IMG/VR virus record: IMGVR_UViG_3300032053_000551
Location: 1-23,034 of that record
Length of the DNA: 23,034 nt
Source: a virus
Strand: one strand, 5' to 3'
A program made the position numbers and the translations under genes. This document shows, in pieces, positions 1 to 7,621 of the stretch (within the stretch, counting starts at the first letter, position 1; each line of letters starts with the position of its first letter). The notes below the pieces were generated by a model. That model worked only from the letters and a program-made list of their open reading frames with translations, was not told where the DNA came from and searched no databases.

Positions 1-284
1 ATCTTTTCCAACTGGTTCAAGGCCAACAACCAAAGATCATTGAAGTCTCTTTGGTCGAGTTTGGTTTCCACTTCAACGCACCGCCCAGCGGTATTGACCT
101 TGAGCGTGAAATAGTAGGACTCTAAACCGTTGGATTTCTTGACTGACTTTCGGATGCGTGTGGTGATTCCTCGTGTGGCAATGAGGTATCCCTGAGAGAT
201 CGAATACTGCTCAGAAGAAAGCTCATTGACGGCCATCTCGCACTCGGATCGAATGATAAACTTACGTTCGTTTTCCGTGGGAAT
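1..284 (-). CDS. CYTH-domain (triphosphate tunnel) protein, C-terminus beyond the window
   Basis: The N-terminal ~95 residues of a CYTH-fold protein, a family that hydrolyses or binds inorganic and organic triphosphates inside a beta-tunnel. The diagnostic ExExK is present as E4-N-E6-R-K8 (PTENERKF), followed in family order by QGYL, a TRIR basic strand, YYFTLK, an EVETKL acidic strand and FNDLWLL. The frame is closed by TAA upstream, and no ATG, GTG or TTG lies between that stop and the ExExK motif. An AAGGAG Shine-Dalgarno (291-296) sits 6 nt before an ATT codon (282-284), so I place the start at ATT. The first ATG (234-236) would delete the motif. The start overlaps the 3' end of the HNH gene by 23 bases. 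The family usually has about 150-200 residues, so a third or more is missing off the left edge. Its role in a phage is unknown. Confidence 0.8.
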   Translation of the reverse strand, partial: MPTENERKFIIRSECEMAVNELSSEQYSISQGYLIATRGITTRIRKSVKKSNGLESYYFTLKVNTAGRCVEVETKLDQRDFNDLWLLALNQLEK

Positions 285-933
285 GGGATTCTCCTTTTTT
301 GTTTTTGATTTGTTTAATTACTACAGACAAAAGAAGCATGTCTTCGTATGAAAAGAAATGATTTTTGACGGTATTACACTGGTGACAACAGGGAACAACA
401 TTTGTCAACAAATAGCCAACTTCATTATTTTTTCTGTCTAATCCACATCCTGTTGGATTTAGTTCTCCATCACAGTAGTGACAGTTTTGAGCAATTAAAT
501 TCTTGTAATTTTCTAATGGAATCTCCCAAACTTCTCCTGATCTTGCTGCCCGTCTTTCTGAGTGTTTCCATCTAGTGTAAGCGTCTTGTGATTTTGTTCT
601 CACTCTTTTTAATTCGCATTTTTTGCAATACCGCCGCCGAATATCTTTCGCTGGCGAATGCAAATTAAACTCACCTATTGGTTGTAGTTCTTTGCAATCT
701 TTGCAAATCCTATTGCCAGACTCGCTGGCAGATTTTATGTAACATTTTCTACTACAGTGTAGAACAATTTCTGATCTGGCTTTTGATGTAGCAAATTCCT
801 TGTTGCAAAAATTGCATGTTAATTTAACCTGATTTATTCGCTTATAAGCATTGTAACATTTCATGTTACAAAACTTCTTTGAAGTCGAGATTGAATCGCC
901 ACAGTAATTGCATGTATTATTCATGCAATACAT
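262..933 (-). CDS. HNH homing-type endonuclease with multiple zinc fingers
   Basis: Free-standing HNH nuclease, probably a mobile gene cutting a related phage genome. The N-terminal half holds treble-clef-type cysteine pairs: CNYC with FCNMKC (residues ~8-26), CNFC with CSRKC (~40-64), and CKDC with YCKKC (~77-105). The HNH core is C-terminal: CHYC (~149-152), then GLDRKNN and GYLLTNVVPCC followed by QCN and a Lys, the usual phage HNH layout. ATG at 933 (alternative at 924) has no good ribosome site. The gene lies between the ferritin-like gene and the CYTH gene, whose ribosome site and start are inside its 3' end. It could be a group I intron remnant, but neither neighbour looks split. Catalysis is not tested by sequence alone. 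Confidence 0.88.
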   Translation of the reverse strand: MYCMNNTCNYCGDSISTSKKFCNMKCYNAYKRINQVKLTCNFCNKEFATSKARSEIVLHCSRKCYIKSASESGNRICKDCKELQPIGEFNLHSPAKDIRRRYCKKCELKRVRTKSQDAYTRWKHSERRAARSGEVWEIPLENYKNLIAQNCHYCDGELNPTGCGLDRKNNEVGYLLTNVVPCCHQCNTVKNHFFSYEDMLLLSVVIKQIKNKKGESHSHGKRT

Positions 934-973
934 AGAGTGCTGACTCAGAATTTCAAACCAATGTTTTTAATTT

Positions 974-1405
974 TCAGCAACCACGCACGATTTGTTTGAA
1001 ATGATCCAGGTCTTCACGACTGGCTTGGACCTGTCCTTCGAGGAAGATTTCAAGCCATGTTCCATCAACGCCGCCCAATTCGTCGGCATCCTTCATTCGC
1101 TGCACATAGTTTTTGACGACTTCCTCTTCCATCATAACAGCATATTCCATGATGTCTTTAGGGTCGGTGTATTTTCCGAAATCATTTGACTCAAAAGTGG
1201 CAACGCCACCCAAACCAATGATAACGTCTGAAAATTGTGAAACATGCAGCATTTCTGAAGCTGCTTCTTTGAGAAACAACTCCTTGTATTCAGCACAATG
1301 CAGGCCGGTCACGGCGCTCGCATGATACAAGTAAAAACGTAAATGCTTCCATTCATTTTTGAGATCGTCATTCAACATCTGAATCATTTTGTCTTTGTTC
1401 ATCAT
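974..1405 (-). CDS. Ferritin-like / bacterioferritin-like four-helix protein
   Basis: Ferritin-superfamily protein of 143 residues, expected to be a four-helix bundle that binds iron. By chance its numbering matches E. coli bacterioferritin: E18 in helix A, E51 and H54 (SEMLHV) in helix B, E94 in helix C, and M52 at the position of the haem-ligand methionine. Helix D (EIFLEGQVQASREDLDHF) does not give the expected Glu/His ligand pair in register, so the diiron centre may be incomplete or altered. The start overlaps nothing: the M28 stop TAA directly abuts this ATG, and AAGGA in the end of the M28 gene serves as ribosome site (second codon is also ATG). Iron storage or oxidative protection during infection is inference; a Dps-like or structural role is possible. 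Confidence 0.82.
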   Translation of the reverse strand: MMNKDKMIQMLNDDLKNEWKHLRFYLYHASAVTGLHCAEYKELFLKEAASEMLHVSQFSDVIIGLGGVATFESNDFGKYTDPKDIMEYAVMMEEEVVKNYVQRMKDADELGGVDGTWLEIFLEGQVQASREDLDHFKQIVRGC

Positions 1406-2533
1406 TTAATCCTTGTGAAAAGGTACATCTTTGTGTCCGTGATCGTGCGTGTATTCCATCTCCCGGAATCCACCATAATTGAACGATGGCTTAGTATTTG
1501 AATTGACAACTTTCCATGTCAATTCAAATCCATACTTGGCCACATTCTCAATGCCAGAGAAATTGATTTTATCTGCTGTATCTCTCGGCGTGTGATAATT
1601 GTCGTGCATTCCAGTATGCAGGAATGCAATTGGAACCTTCTTATTATAGAAGCAGGCGTGATCGCTGCCACCACTGCTTCGACCTGTAATGCTCTTGGCA
1701 AATGAGTATTTTCCACTCAATTCACCAATGATGCTCGAAACATCAGGAGAGCTTTCCCCTTCGTTGAAGGCGACGGTAGTGCGAGCTTTCCCCAAATATC
1801 CAACCATATCCATATTGAGCATGAATATATGCTTGCGGATATTTGGACTCCCCTTTGGGAAAATAGGGTTGTCGCAATAATATCGTGAACCAATTAACCC
1901 CATCTCTTCGGCACTGAAAGACATGAAGACCACGGTTCTTTTGTTCTGACCACGCAAGGATGCAAAGGTTTTGGCGATTTGAAGCAAAGCCACCGTCCCT
2001 GAAGCGTTGTCGTCAGCACCAGGATGAATCTTCCCGCCGCCCGCACGACTCATGGACGGACCCCAGCCAATATGGTCCATGTGTGCGCCAACAACTACGA
2101 TCTCATCTTTTAATTCGGTGCCTTCAATCCAGGCGATGATATTCTGTGTGAAATCATCGCCTGTTTCGTTTTTCGGTCCAGCATTCATTCTTTGGATATT
2201 GAACTTTTGATATGCCGTATCGAGGCCGAAACTTTCATATATCTTTTTCAGATAATCGGCAGCGACAACATTTCCTTTTTTGCCAGACATCCGACCTTCA
2301 AGTTCGGCAGAACACAAATACTCTAAATGCTTTTGCAATTCGCTTTCAGATATATCTGCGATGGCTTCATCGTAAGTCTTTTTGCGTGGCGGGTCCACAT
2401 CAGGTGGCGGCAACGGCTTGACCGGAGGAACGAATTCTTTTTGAACAATGGGCGGCGGGACATCACGCTTGCTGATATAGACAGCAAGCAAAATGATTCC
2501 CAGCGACAGGACAACGAGATGGAGCTTACGCAT
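1406..2533 (-). CDS. Exported M28-family zinc aminopeptidase with N-terminal membrane anchor
   Basis: Metallopeptidase of family M28 (375 residues), removing N-terminal residues with two zinc ions. The order is a short basic N-terminus, one hydrophobic segment (~5-20) acting as signal anchor, a Pro-rich linker (~25-50), then the catalytic domain. All metal and catalytic residues are visible: H151 and D153 in GAHMDH, D174 in GADDN, E209-E210 in SAEEMG, D242 in NMDMVG, and H314 in NYHTPRDT. The tail is His/Asp-rich. I chose ATG 2533 because it begins right before the signal segment; an in-frame TTG at 2578 is also open. It is directly followed by the ferritin-like gene. The active domain should face the periplasm. 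Such an enzyme is uncommon in phages; roles in envelope degradation, peptide scavenging or particle entry are open. Confidence 0.9.
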   Translation of the reverse strand: MRKLHLVVLSLGIILLAVYISKRDVPPPIVQKEFVPPVKPLPPPDVDPPRKKTYDEAIADISESELQKHLEYLCSAELEGRMSGKKGNVVAADYLKKIYESFGLDTAYQKFNIQRMNAGPKNETGDDFTQNIIAWIEGTELKDEIVVVGAHMDHIGWGPSMSRAGGGKIHPGADDNASGTVALLQIAKTFASLRGQNKRTVVFMSFSAEEMGLIGSRYYCDNPIFPKGSPNIRKHIFMLNMDMVGYLGKARTTVAFNEGESSPDVSSIIGELSGKYSFAKSITGRSSGGSDHACFYNKKVPIAFLHTGMHDNYHTPRDTADKINFSGIENVAKYGFELTWKVVNSNTKPSFNYGGFREMEYTHDHGHKDVPFHKD

Positions 2534-2561
2534 GGCAAACCCTGTTTTATTAGTGTGTTGG

Positions 2562-2570
2562 CTATATATT
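2562..2570 (-). promoter_or_regulatory. AT-rich promoter-like element upstream of M28 gene
   Basis: The 9-base element AATATATAG (minus strand) lies 28 nt before the M28 ATG. The identical 9-mer occurs 31 nt before the other exported protease gene (8086-8094, plus). It could be a TATA-type late-phage promoter core, but AT-rich words recur by chance and no partner element is evident. Confidence 0.25.
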
Positions 2571-2627
2571 CTGTCCAAACAACCTACAAGGAAGCGAGGA
2601 CGCCAACTTAATTAGAAAAGGAATATA

Positions 2628-4499
2628 ATGGATCAAGCCGTATTTTTCAAGAGCAAACGTGACTCTGTTTGGCGAGGCAAATACAAAACCCTCGAAGAAT
2701 TCTACAAGAGTGGTGGGAAGATACTTAAACGAGGGGAGGGCAAAAAGAGCCGTCTTCAATATGATCCCGACTACTACACTCTCGACAAGTACGAACTTGA
2801 AATTGATCCTGATGAACCGCTGGAAAACTTCGAGACTTACGATCCATCCCGTCGTCAAAAAGAAATCATCAAGTGTTATAACAGCTTCGCTTATTTCTGC
2901 CACAAATATGTGAAGATTCTTCACCCTATGGACGGTTTGATTCCGTTCGTATTATACAACTATCAGCGGAAGGTTATCCAGGAATACGAAAACCACCGAT
3001 TTAACATCATCAGCAAGTTTCGTCAAGGGGGACTGACGACAGTGACTTTGCTGTGGGGCATGTGGCGCTGCATGTTCCAACTCGACCAACAGATCATGAT
3101 TTTGGGACGAACCGACCGTGATGCCACGGATATTGGCATGATGGTGGATCGTTCTATTGAGAACTTCCCAGAATGGTTGAAGCCAAAGAAAGACGGTAAG
3201 TGGAATGACCACATGAAGATGTTCACGGACACCGGGTCAGCCTTAAAGTTCCACTCTCCTGAAGCTGCTCGTGGTAAGTCCGTTACATTCTTGATCGTGG
3301 ACGAAGCTGCGTTCATTGATGACATGGACAAGCACTGGAAAGCCATGTGGCCTATTCTTTCGACGGGTGGTGGTTGCACCCTCGTATCGACGGTCAATGG
3401 TCTTGGTAACTGGTATGAACAAACCTACCACGAAGCACAAGAAAAGCAAAACCGCTTCAACATCATCGACTTGGATTATTGGGAACATCCCGACTACAAC
3501 GACGATGAGTGGGTTAAAGAACAAAAGGCACAACTCGGCGAGAAGGGCTTCTTGCAGGAAGTGTTGCGTGAGTTCCTTGGCTCCGGTGATACTTACTTCT
3601 CCGCTAAGGTCATCACGCAACTCACAGAGCAAACCAGAAACAATTACCCTAGCCGCAAGTTGTTCCCGAAATGGGTCAACAAGTCAGGCCGTATTGCTGT
3701 ATTGGAAAGCGAAGACCACAACAAGGGTGCTATGTGGGTCTGGAAAGAGCCAATTGATGGCCACGAATACATCATTGGCGCTGACGCTGCCGAAGGCCAG
3801 GGCAACAACAATGACAATTGCTGTTTTCAGGTAATTGACACAGCAACTTTGGAACAAGTGGCCGAGTTTTACTCCAATATCATTGTGCCTCACGAATTCG
3901 CTCAGGTGCTTAATGAAGTGGGCATTTATTACAACAATGCTCTGATTGTTGTCGAAAACATGGGTCCAGGTGGGGCTGTTCTAAGCAACCTTCAATTCAC
4001 CTTGTTTTACGAGAGCCTTTATTACGAAAGCCTTAAATCGGCCAACGTAAAACCGGGCATCAAAATTGGTCAAGTAAACCGATCTCTATATTTGGAATCT
4101 CTCCAAAATCGGCTATTGAACCAAACTGTTCGTATTAACAGTATGCGATTCGTTATGGAACTCCAGACTTTTGAGTACAACCCTGTCACTCGCAAGGCTG
4201 AAGCTCAGAAAGGCAAGCACGACGACGCTATTATGTCTATGTGTATGGCCCTTTATGTTCGTGATTCCATGTTGCGAGACATACCTATGGGTGCAGAGAT
4301 TCCGAAAGAAGTAACGGCCACGCTAAAAGCTCAGGTATACGAAGAAATCAAACGTGAATTGATGGAAGGAAGACCAGAAGATTTCCTCATGGACGATGAA
4401 ATAGACCTTTTATCGCCCGACAAAGATACTGTTATGCCCGGTGTTATTTTCAATATCGAGCGTCGGAACGATAGACTTTTGCGTGAATTCGGATGGTAA
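2628..4499 (+). CDS. terL: Phage terminase large subunit (ATPase and nuclease)
   Basis: DNA-packaging motor of 623 residues. ATPase domain: deviant Walker A SKFRQGGLTTVT (~129-140), where the usual P-loop Lys position of T4 gp17 (SRQLGKTT) is Leu136 and basic residues K130 and R132 lie upstream; Walker B FLIVDEAAF (~221-229, D225 E226); coupling motif STVNG (~254-258). The nuclease is RNase H-fold: D385 (GADAAEG), E443 (VVENMGPGG) and D532-D533 (KHDDAIMS). ATG 2628 has AAAAGGA five nt upstream. The gene leads a plus-strand run diverging from the M28 gene and is followed 24 nt later by a homing-type nuclease, a common association for terminase genes. No small terminase subunit or portal is recognisable nearby. 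The family identification is firm; substitutions in Walker A of this kind occur in other phage terminases. Confidence 0.96.
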   Translation: MDQAVFFKSKRDSVWRGKYKTLEEFYKSGGKILKRGEGKKSRLQYDPDYYTLDKYELEIDPDEPLENFETYDPSRRQKEIIKCYNSFAYFCHKYVKILHPMDGLIPFVLYNYQRKVIQEYENHRFNIISKFRQGGLTTVTLLWGMWRCMFQLDQQIMILGRTDRDATDIGMMVDRSIENFPEWLKPKKDGKWNDHMKMFTDTGSALKFHSPEAARGKSVTFLIVDEAAFIDDMDKHWKAMWPILSTGGGCTLVSTVNGLGNWYEQTYHEAQEKQNRFNIIDLDYWEHPDYNDDEWVKEQKAQLGEKGFLQEVLREFLGSGDTYFSAKVITQLTEQTRNNYPSRKLFPKWVNKSGRIAVLESEDHNKGAMWVWKEPIDGHEYIIGADAAEGQGNNNDNCCFQVIDTATLEQVAEFYSNIIVPHEFAQVLNEVGIYYNNALIVVENMGPGGAVLSNLQFTLFYESLYYESLKSANVKPGIKIGQVNRSLYLESLQNRLLNQTVRINSMRFVMELQTFEYNPVTRKAEAQKGKHDDAIMSMCMALYVRDSMLRDIPMGAEIPKEVTATLKAQVYEEIKRELMEGRPEDFLMDDEIDLLSPDKDTVMPGVIFNIERRNDRLLREFGW

Positions 4500-4523
4500 T
4501 GACTACATACACTGGAGGTTATT

Positions 4524-5273
4524 ATGGACATTACCAAAGATCAACTAGAGCAAGAATATCAGTCAGGTTTGTCGATGAGTCAATTAGCTGAAAAATATGG
4601 AACTAGCGTTGGAACAATTTTTCGCCACATGAAAAAATTTGGTTTACAATCTCGCCCGCCAAGTCAGGCTATGAAGGGTAAATCTTGCTCACCGGAAGTA
4701 GCTGCCAAGATTTCTGCGGCAAATAAAGGAAAGAAAAAAAGCGAGGAGCATCGGCGAAAACTAAGTGAAAGTAAAAAGGGAATTAGACATCCGAATTACG
4801 GTAAAAAACGGGTGCATGGCAAAAGGATATGGCATCAACAACCTGATGGCAATTGGGTCGCTATGAGAAGTAGTTGGGAGACTGCATATGCTTCTTGGCT
4901 CGACAAACAGGGAGTTGCCTGGGAGTATGAATCCAAAACTTATATTCTCTCTGATGGCTCTGCTTATACGCCTGATTTTTGGCTGATCGAGATAAAAAAG
5001 CATGTTGAGGTTAAAGGGTGGATGCGAGCTAAGTGGCAAAAAAAATACGAGCGATTTTGTGTAGATCATCCCGAAGCTGACATTATTTTCGCTGACCGTG
5101 TTTATCTCGAATCTCTTGGAATTGACCTCAAGCAATTATTTGTTAGCACCAGACCGAAGTTTGCATGTGAACAATGCGGCATTGAATTTCACAGAATATA
5201 TAAAACACAGCGTATGTGTTCGACAGAATGTCGAAATAGATACATCGCCTGTAATCGAAAGAGGCGAAAGTAA
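4524..5273 (+). CDS. NUMOD3-containing PD-(D/E)XK homing-type endonuclease
   Basis: Mobile nuclease of 249 residues with a composite layout: N-terminal helix-turn-helix (~13-35, LAEKYGTSVGTIFRHM), two NUMOD3-like DNA-binding repeats (SPEVAAKISAANKGKK and SEEHRRKLSESKKG, ~53-90), a PD-(D/E)XK catalytic core (Glu in SSWETAY, PDF in YTPDFWL, VEVKG as the ExK), and a C-terminal zinc finger (CEQC then CSTEC). It is not GIY-YIG or HNH. A strong GGAGG precedes ATG by 6 nt. Placed just behind the terminase gene, it may target a terminase-linked site in related phages. Its stop TAA directly abuts the next ATG, so it is embedded in the operon. Specific cleavage site unknown. Confidence 0.88.
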   Translation: MDITKDQLEQEYQSGLSMSQLAEKYGTSVGTIFRHMKKFGLQSRPPSQAMKGKSCSPEVAAKISAANKGKKKSEEHRRKLSESKKGIRHPNYGKKRVHGKRIWHQQPDGNWVAMRSSWETAYASWLDKQGVAWEYESKTYILSDGSAYTPDFWLIEIKKHVEVKGWMRAKWQKKYERFCVDHPEADIIFADRVYLESLGIDLKQLFVSTRPKFACEQCGIEFHRIYKTQRMCSTECRNRYIACNRKRRK

Positions 5274-6239
5274 ATGTCGTTCATGAAATACCTCGAAAAT
5301 AAAGCTCGACCAAGCAGCATCCTTGTCGTCATGGACGAATACAAGGAAAAGCTGCAAGCTGATATGGCGAGCCTTATGCTCAAACCAGACAAACAGCTTA
5401 TTGAAGCCCGCAAAAACATCGTCAATATCAAAGAGGTCGCCAGAACACTATCAGAACTGGCGTACCCGTTATCTGATGAGTTCAAGATGGCAATACGCAC
5501 AGGCGATCCAAAAAGAGTAAATCATGCCCATATGACATTCCGTCGTTGGGTGGATTATCACAACGCAGATCGTGCCTTGTCTGACAAAATCGAAACAGCA
5601 ATGTTTCAATATCAGACCAAGTTGTATGGAAAAGAATTTGGTCCAGAAGAAGCCGATGCAGTCGCCAAATCTTCTTTGTCCGAATCAACGGCTATCTTTG
5701 ACCAGATGTCACACAATATAAATTTGGCAATATCCAAAATCCCTACATGGCATAATCATAAAATTGTCATAGAGGCCATCTGCCCAGAAGTGGGATGGGT
5801 GTCATCGGAAGCCAAAATCACCGTAGGCGAAGCGTTCCATGCAGTTTTCTTGTACGAACACACGTCAACGGGATTTAAGGCGAAATTGCTTACAGAAGAG
5901 GAAATGCCCGCAAGTCTTAAAGTTGATATGCAAGATTTGCTGGCAAAGCTAAGAACCAACCCTAAATACAACAAGATATTGACTTTGTATATGACAAGGC
6001 CAATATCCGAACGTCGATATTTTGAAATTGCAAAAAGAGATTTGTCACTTGGAATTGAAGCGGTTTTGCCGAGCCACATCACCTTAGCGACAAGTCCTTT
6101 GCCTGGAGACTCCGATGTATGGAAAGTCCGGGTTGAAGAAAAATACCTTAAAGAATATCTCCATGAGGGAGATGTAAAAGAATATCAAGTCATCGGGGAA
6201 GAAGCCCCAATGCGCTGGATCGAGAGGATGAGTAAATGA
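5274..6239 (+). CDS. Unknown 321-aa phage protein with capsid-targeting-like N-terminus
   Basis: I do not recognise this protein. It is mainly helical and charged in the first half, with a mixed C-terminal half containing EVGWVSSEAKITVGEAFHAVFLY. No catalytic motif, signal peptide or membrane span is visible. The N-terminus MSFMKYLENKARPSS resembles the start of the 2H phosphoesterase (MSFKQFLVNEGRR) and of the 670-aa protein (MLGFKEYRNRLTEA), and recalls T4 capsid-targeting peptides. The start ATG follows the stop of the upstream nuclease without gap, and the end overlaps the next gene by ATGA, so it is translated as part of the terminase operon. A virion or head-associated role is inference from position. 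Confidence 0.85.
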   Translation: MSFMKYLENKARPSSILVVMDEYKEKLQADMASLMLKPDKQLIEARKNIVNIKEVARTLSELAYPLSDEFKMAIRTGDPKRVNHAHMTFRRWVDYHNADRALSDKIETAMFQYQTKLYGKEFGPEEADAVAKSSLSESTAIFDQMSHNINLAISKIPTWHNHKIVIEAICPEVGWVSSEAKITVGEAFHAVFLYEHTSTGFKAKLLTEEEMPASLKVDMQDLLAKLRTNPKYNKILTLYMTRPISERRYFEIAKRDLSLGIEAVLPSHITLATSPLPGDSDVWKVRVEEKYLKEYLHEGDVKEYQVIGEEAPMRWIERMSK

Positions 6240-6577
6240 AAAACAACACAAACGAGACAAGGGCTGCTTTGCAGAAAGCGTTAGCGCAAGTACCGCAAGA
6301 CCATGCTTTGTCAGAAGTACGTTATCACATACGGGCCGCTCTAGGAAAGCTGGAGACTGTTGAGAAGAAACGGGATCGTCGTGAGGTTAACTCGGAACGT
6401 CGTGAATTGGCACAGGGCCAAGGCAATGCGTATTCGTATGACCCATTCCGAGCAATTCAGGCTATTGACGAGGAAATCGCCAAAGAGAAAGCCAAGATTG
6501 AAAACATTCAACAACGCCGCCGTACACAAGATGACGAGAAAGATGACGGCAATGAGCTTCAAACAGTTCTTGGTTAA
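6236..6577 (+). CDS. Small charged coiled-coil protein, unknown function
   Basis: A 113-residue protein, very rich in Lys, Arg, Glu and Gln, with predicted long helices (~40-65 and ~75-105, for example AIDEEIAKEKAKIENIQQRRR) that look like coiled coil. It has no Cys pairs, signal peptide or enzyme motif. It starts in an ATGA overlap with the previous gene, and its last 26 bases overlap the start of the 2H phosphoesterase gene, suggesting coupled translation. A scaffold, adaptor or head-assembly role would fit but is not shown. Confidence 0.75.
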   Translation: MKNNTNETRAALQKALAQVPQDHALSEVRYHIRAALGKLETVEKKRDRREVNSERRELAQGQGNAYSYDPFRAIQAIDEEIAKEKAKIENIQQRRRTQDDEKDDGNELQTVLG

Positions 6578-7109
6578 CGAGGGGCGTAGAAATAAATACG
6601 ACTACTCTTCATTATTGGTCGAGCCGCCAGAAGAAGTTACAGACAATGTAATTTCTTGGGGGTGGGATCATGTACCTAATGAATCGGTGTTTCTTGATAC
6701 TAAAGACCCCAGCTTTGGTCGAGAAGATGACCCTCATATTACTTTGATCTATGGCATTCACACAGACATCTTAAAAGAAGTGTCTGATTTGTTTATCAAA
6801 GAAAAAGAGTTTGAGTGCAAGTTAGGCAAGATTGATATGTTTACGAAAAGCGATAAATTCGATGTGCTAATCGTAAACGTGGAATGCGAAGAGTTACACA
6901 GGCTAAACTGTAAGATGCGAAGAAGTTTAGAAGCTACTGAGAGCTATCCTGTTTATGTGCCTCACGTTACAATTTGCTACATGAGAAAAGGTCAAGGCAA
7001 ACAATACATTGGTAATGACGCTTTTGTAGATGAAAAGTTTACGATCAACAAGATTTTATTTTCTTCAAAGACTGGCGAAAAAACCCCAATAAAGTTAGGT
7101 GCAAAATGA
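6552..7109 (+). CDS. 2H-superfamily phosphoesterase (LigT/2'-5' type)
   Basis: 185-residue protein with the two HxT motifs that define 2H phosphoesterases: H62-I-T64 (DPHITLIYG) and H138-V-T140 (VPHVTICYM), each on a beta strand. Members act on 2'-5' or cyclic phosphodiester bonds. T4-encoded Acb1, which destroys CBASS signalling nucleotides, belongs to this superfamily, so an anti-defence role is possible; tRNA or RNA repair is an alternative. I chose ATG 6552, giving MSFKQFLVNEGRR; an ATG at 6543 is also in frame, and earlier in-frame starts lie within the upstream gene. Translation is probably coupled to the upstream coiled-coil gene. The end overlaps the next gene by ATGA. The N-terminal ~15 residues precede the domain and look like a capsid-targeting tag. 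Confidence 0.87.
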   Translation: MSFKQFLVNEGRRNKYDYSSLLVEPPEEVTDNVISWGWDHVPNESVFLDTKDPSFGREDDPHITLIYGIHTDILKEVSDLFIKEKEFECKLGKIDMFTKSDKFDVLIVNVECEELHRLNCKMRRSLEATESYPVYVPHVTICYMRKGQGKQYIGNDAFVDEKFTINKILFSSKTGEKTPIKLGAK

Positions 7110-7621
7110 AAAAAGATTGGCATGGCTTAGTTAAGATTCTCGAAATCCAACACATCCGAGATGGCAAGGTGATTTGGGAAGAGAAAAATCTACTCAACAC
7201 TTTGCATATTGGTGGAGAGATGTTTATGTTGACCTGCGCATTTGACAGCAGCCCAGGAACATACCCGCCAGCAAACTATTACTTTGGACTCGACAATCGA
7301 GGGGCGATCACCGTTGATGATCTCATGACGGATATCATTGATGAACCATCTGGCAATGGATATTTGCGGCAGGCTGTAAGTTCGTCAAATCAATTTACAA
7401 TTGACATTGTAAGTGGCGTTTACCGAGCCACCAGCCAGATCGTCACCTTTAGTGCAACAGGATCTGGCTGGGGTCCAGTATCCAATTTGTTCATGGCAAC
7501 TAGCGTAGATGGGTCCGGCATCCTATTGGCCAGCAACCCACTGTCAAATAGCATCACACTCACAAACGGCGATGCCATCAACATGCGTATGGCTCTCGCT
7601 CTCAGAGATGTGCCAACTTAA
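7106..7621 (+). CDS. Phage virion-type beta-rich protein, probably tail or head decoration
   Basis: 171 residues, rich in Gly, Ser, Thr and Asn with alternating beta strands. The C-terminal part (LFMATSVDGSGILLASNPL, then SITLTNGDAINMRMALAL) has the pattern I associate with small phage structural proteins that end in a strand-turn-strand carrying 'GD' before a Met/Ala-rich strand. No signal peptide or enzyme motif is seen. The start overlaps the 2H gene (ATGA); the end overlaps the convergent gene by four bases (TTAA). It closes the terminase operon. Exact virion location unknown. Confidence 0.75.
   Translation: MKKDWHGLVKILEIQHIRDGKVIWEEKNLLNTLHIGGEMFMLTCAFDSSPGTYPPANYYFGLDNRGAITVDDLMTDIIDEPSGNGYLRQAVSSSNQFTIDIVSGVYRATSQIVTFSATGSGWGPVSNLFMATSVDGSGILLASNPLSNSITLTNGDAINMRMALALRDVPT

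Noticed and set aside
262-973. Group I intron around the HNH gene
   Set aside because: Neither neighbour is split: the CYTH gene begins freshly behind its own ribosome site and the ferritin-like protein is complete.
2534-2578. TTG start of the M28 gene at 2578
   Set aside because: It would put 15 polar residues before the signal anchor; ATG 2533 gives a normal signal sequence.
3023-3632. Long minus-strand frames inside the terminase gene
   Set aside because: They are shadows of a strongly coding plus-strand gene, with no ribosome sites or recognisable domains.
6360-6551. Upstream extension of the 2H gene to 6360
   Set aside because: This part overlaps the coiled-coil gene in another frame and reads as basic low-complexity text; the domain and tag begin at ATG 6552.
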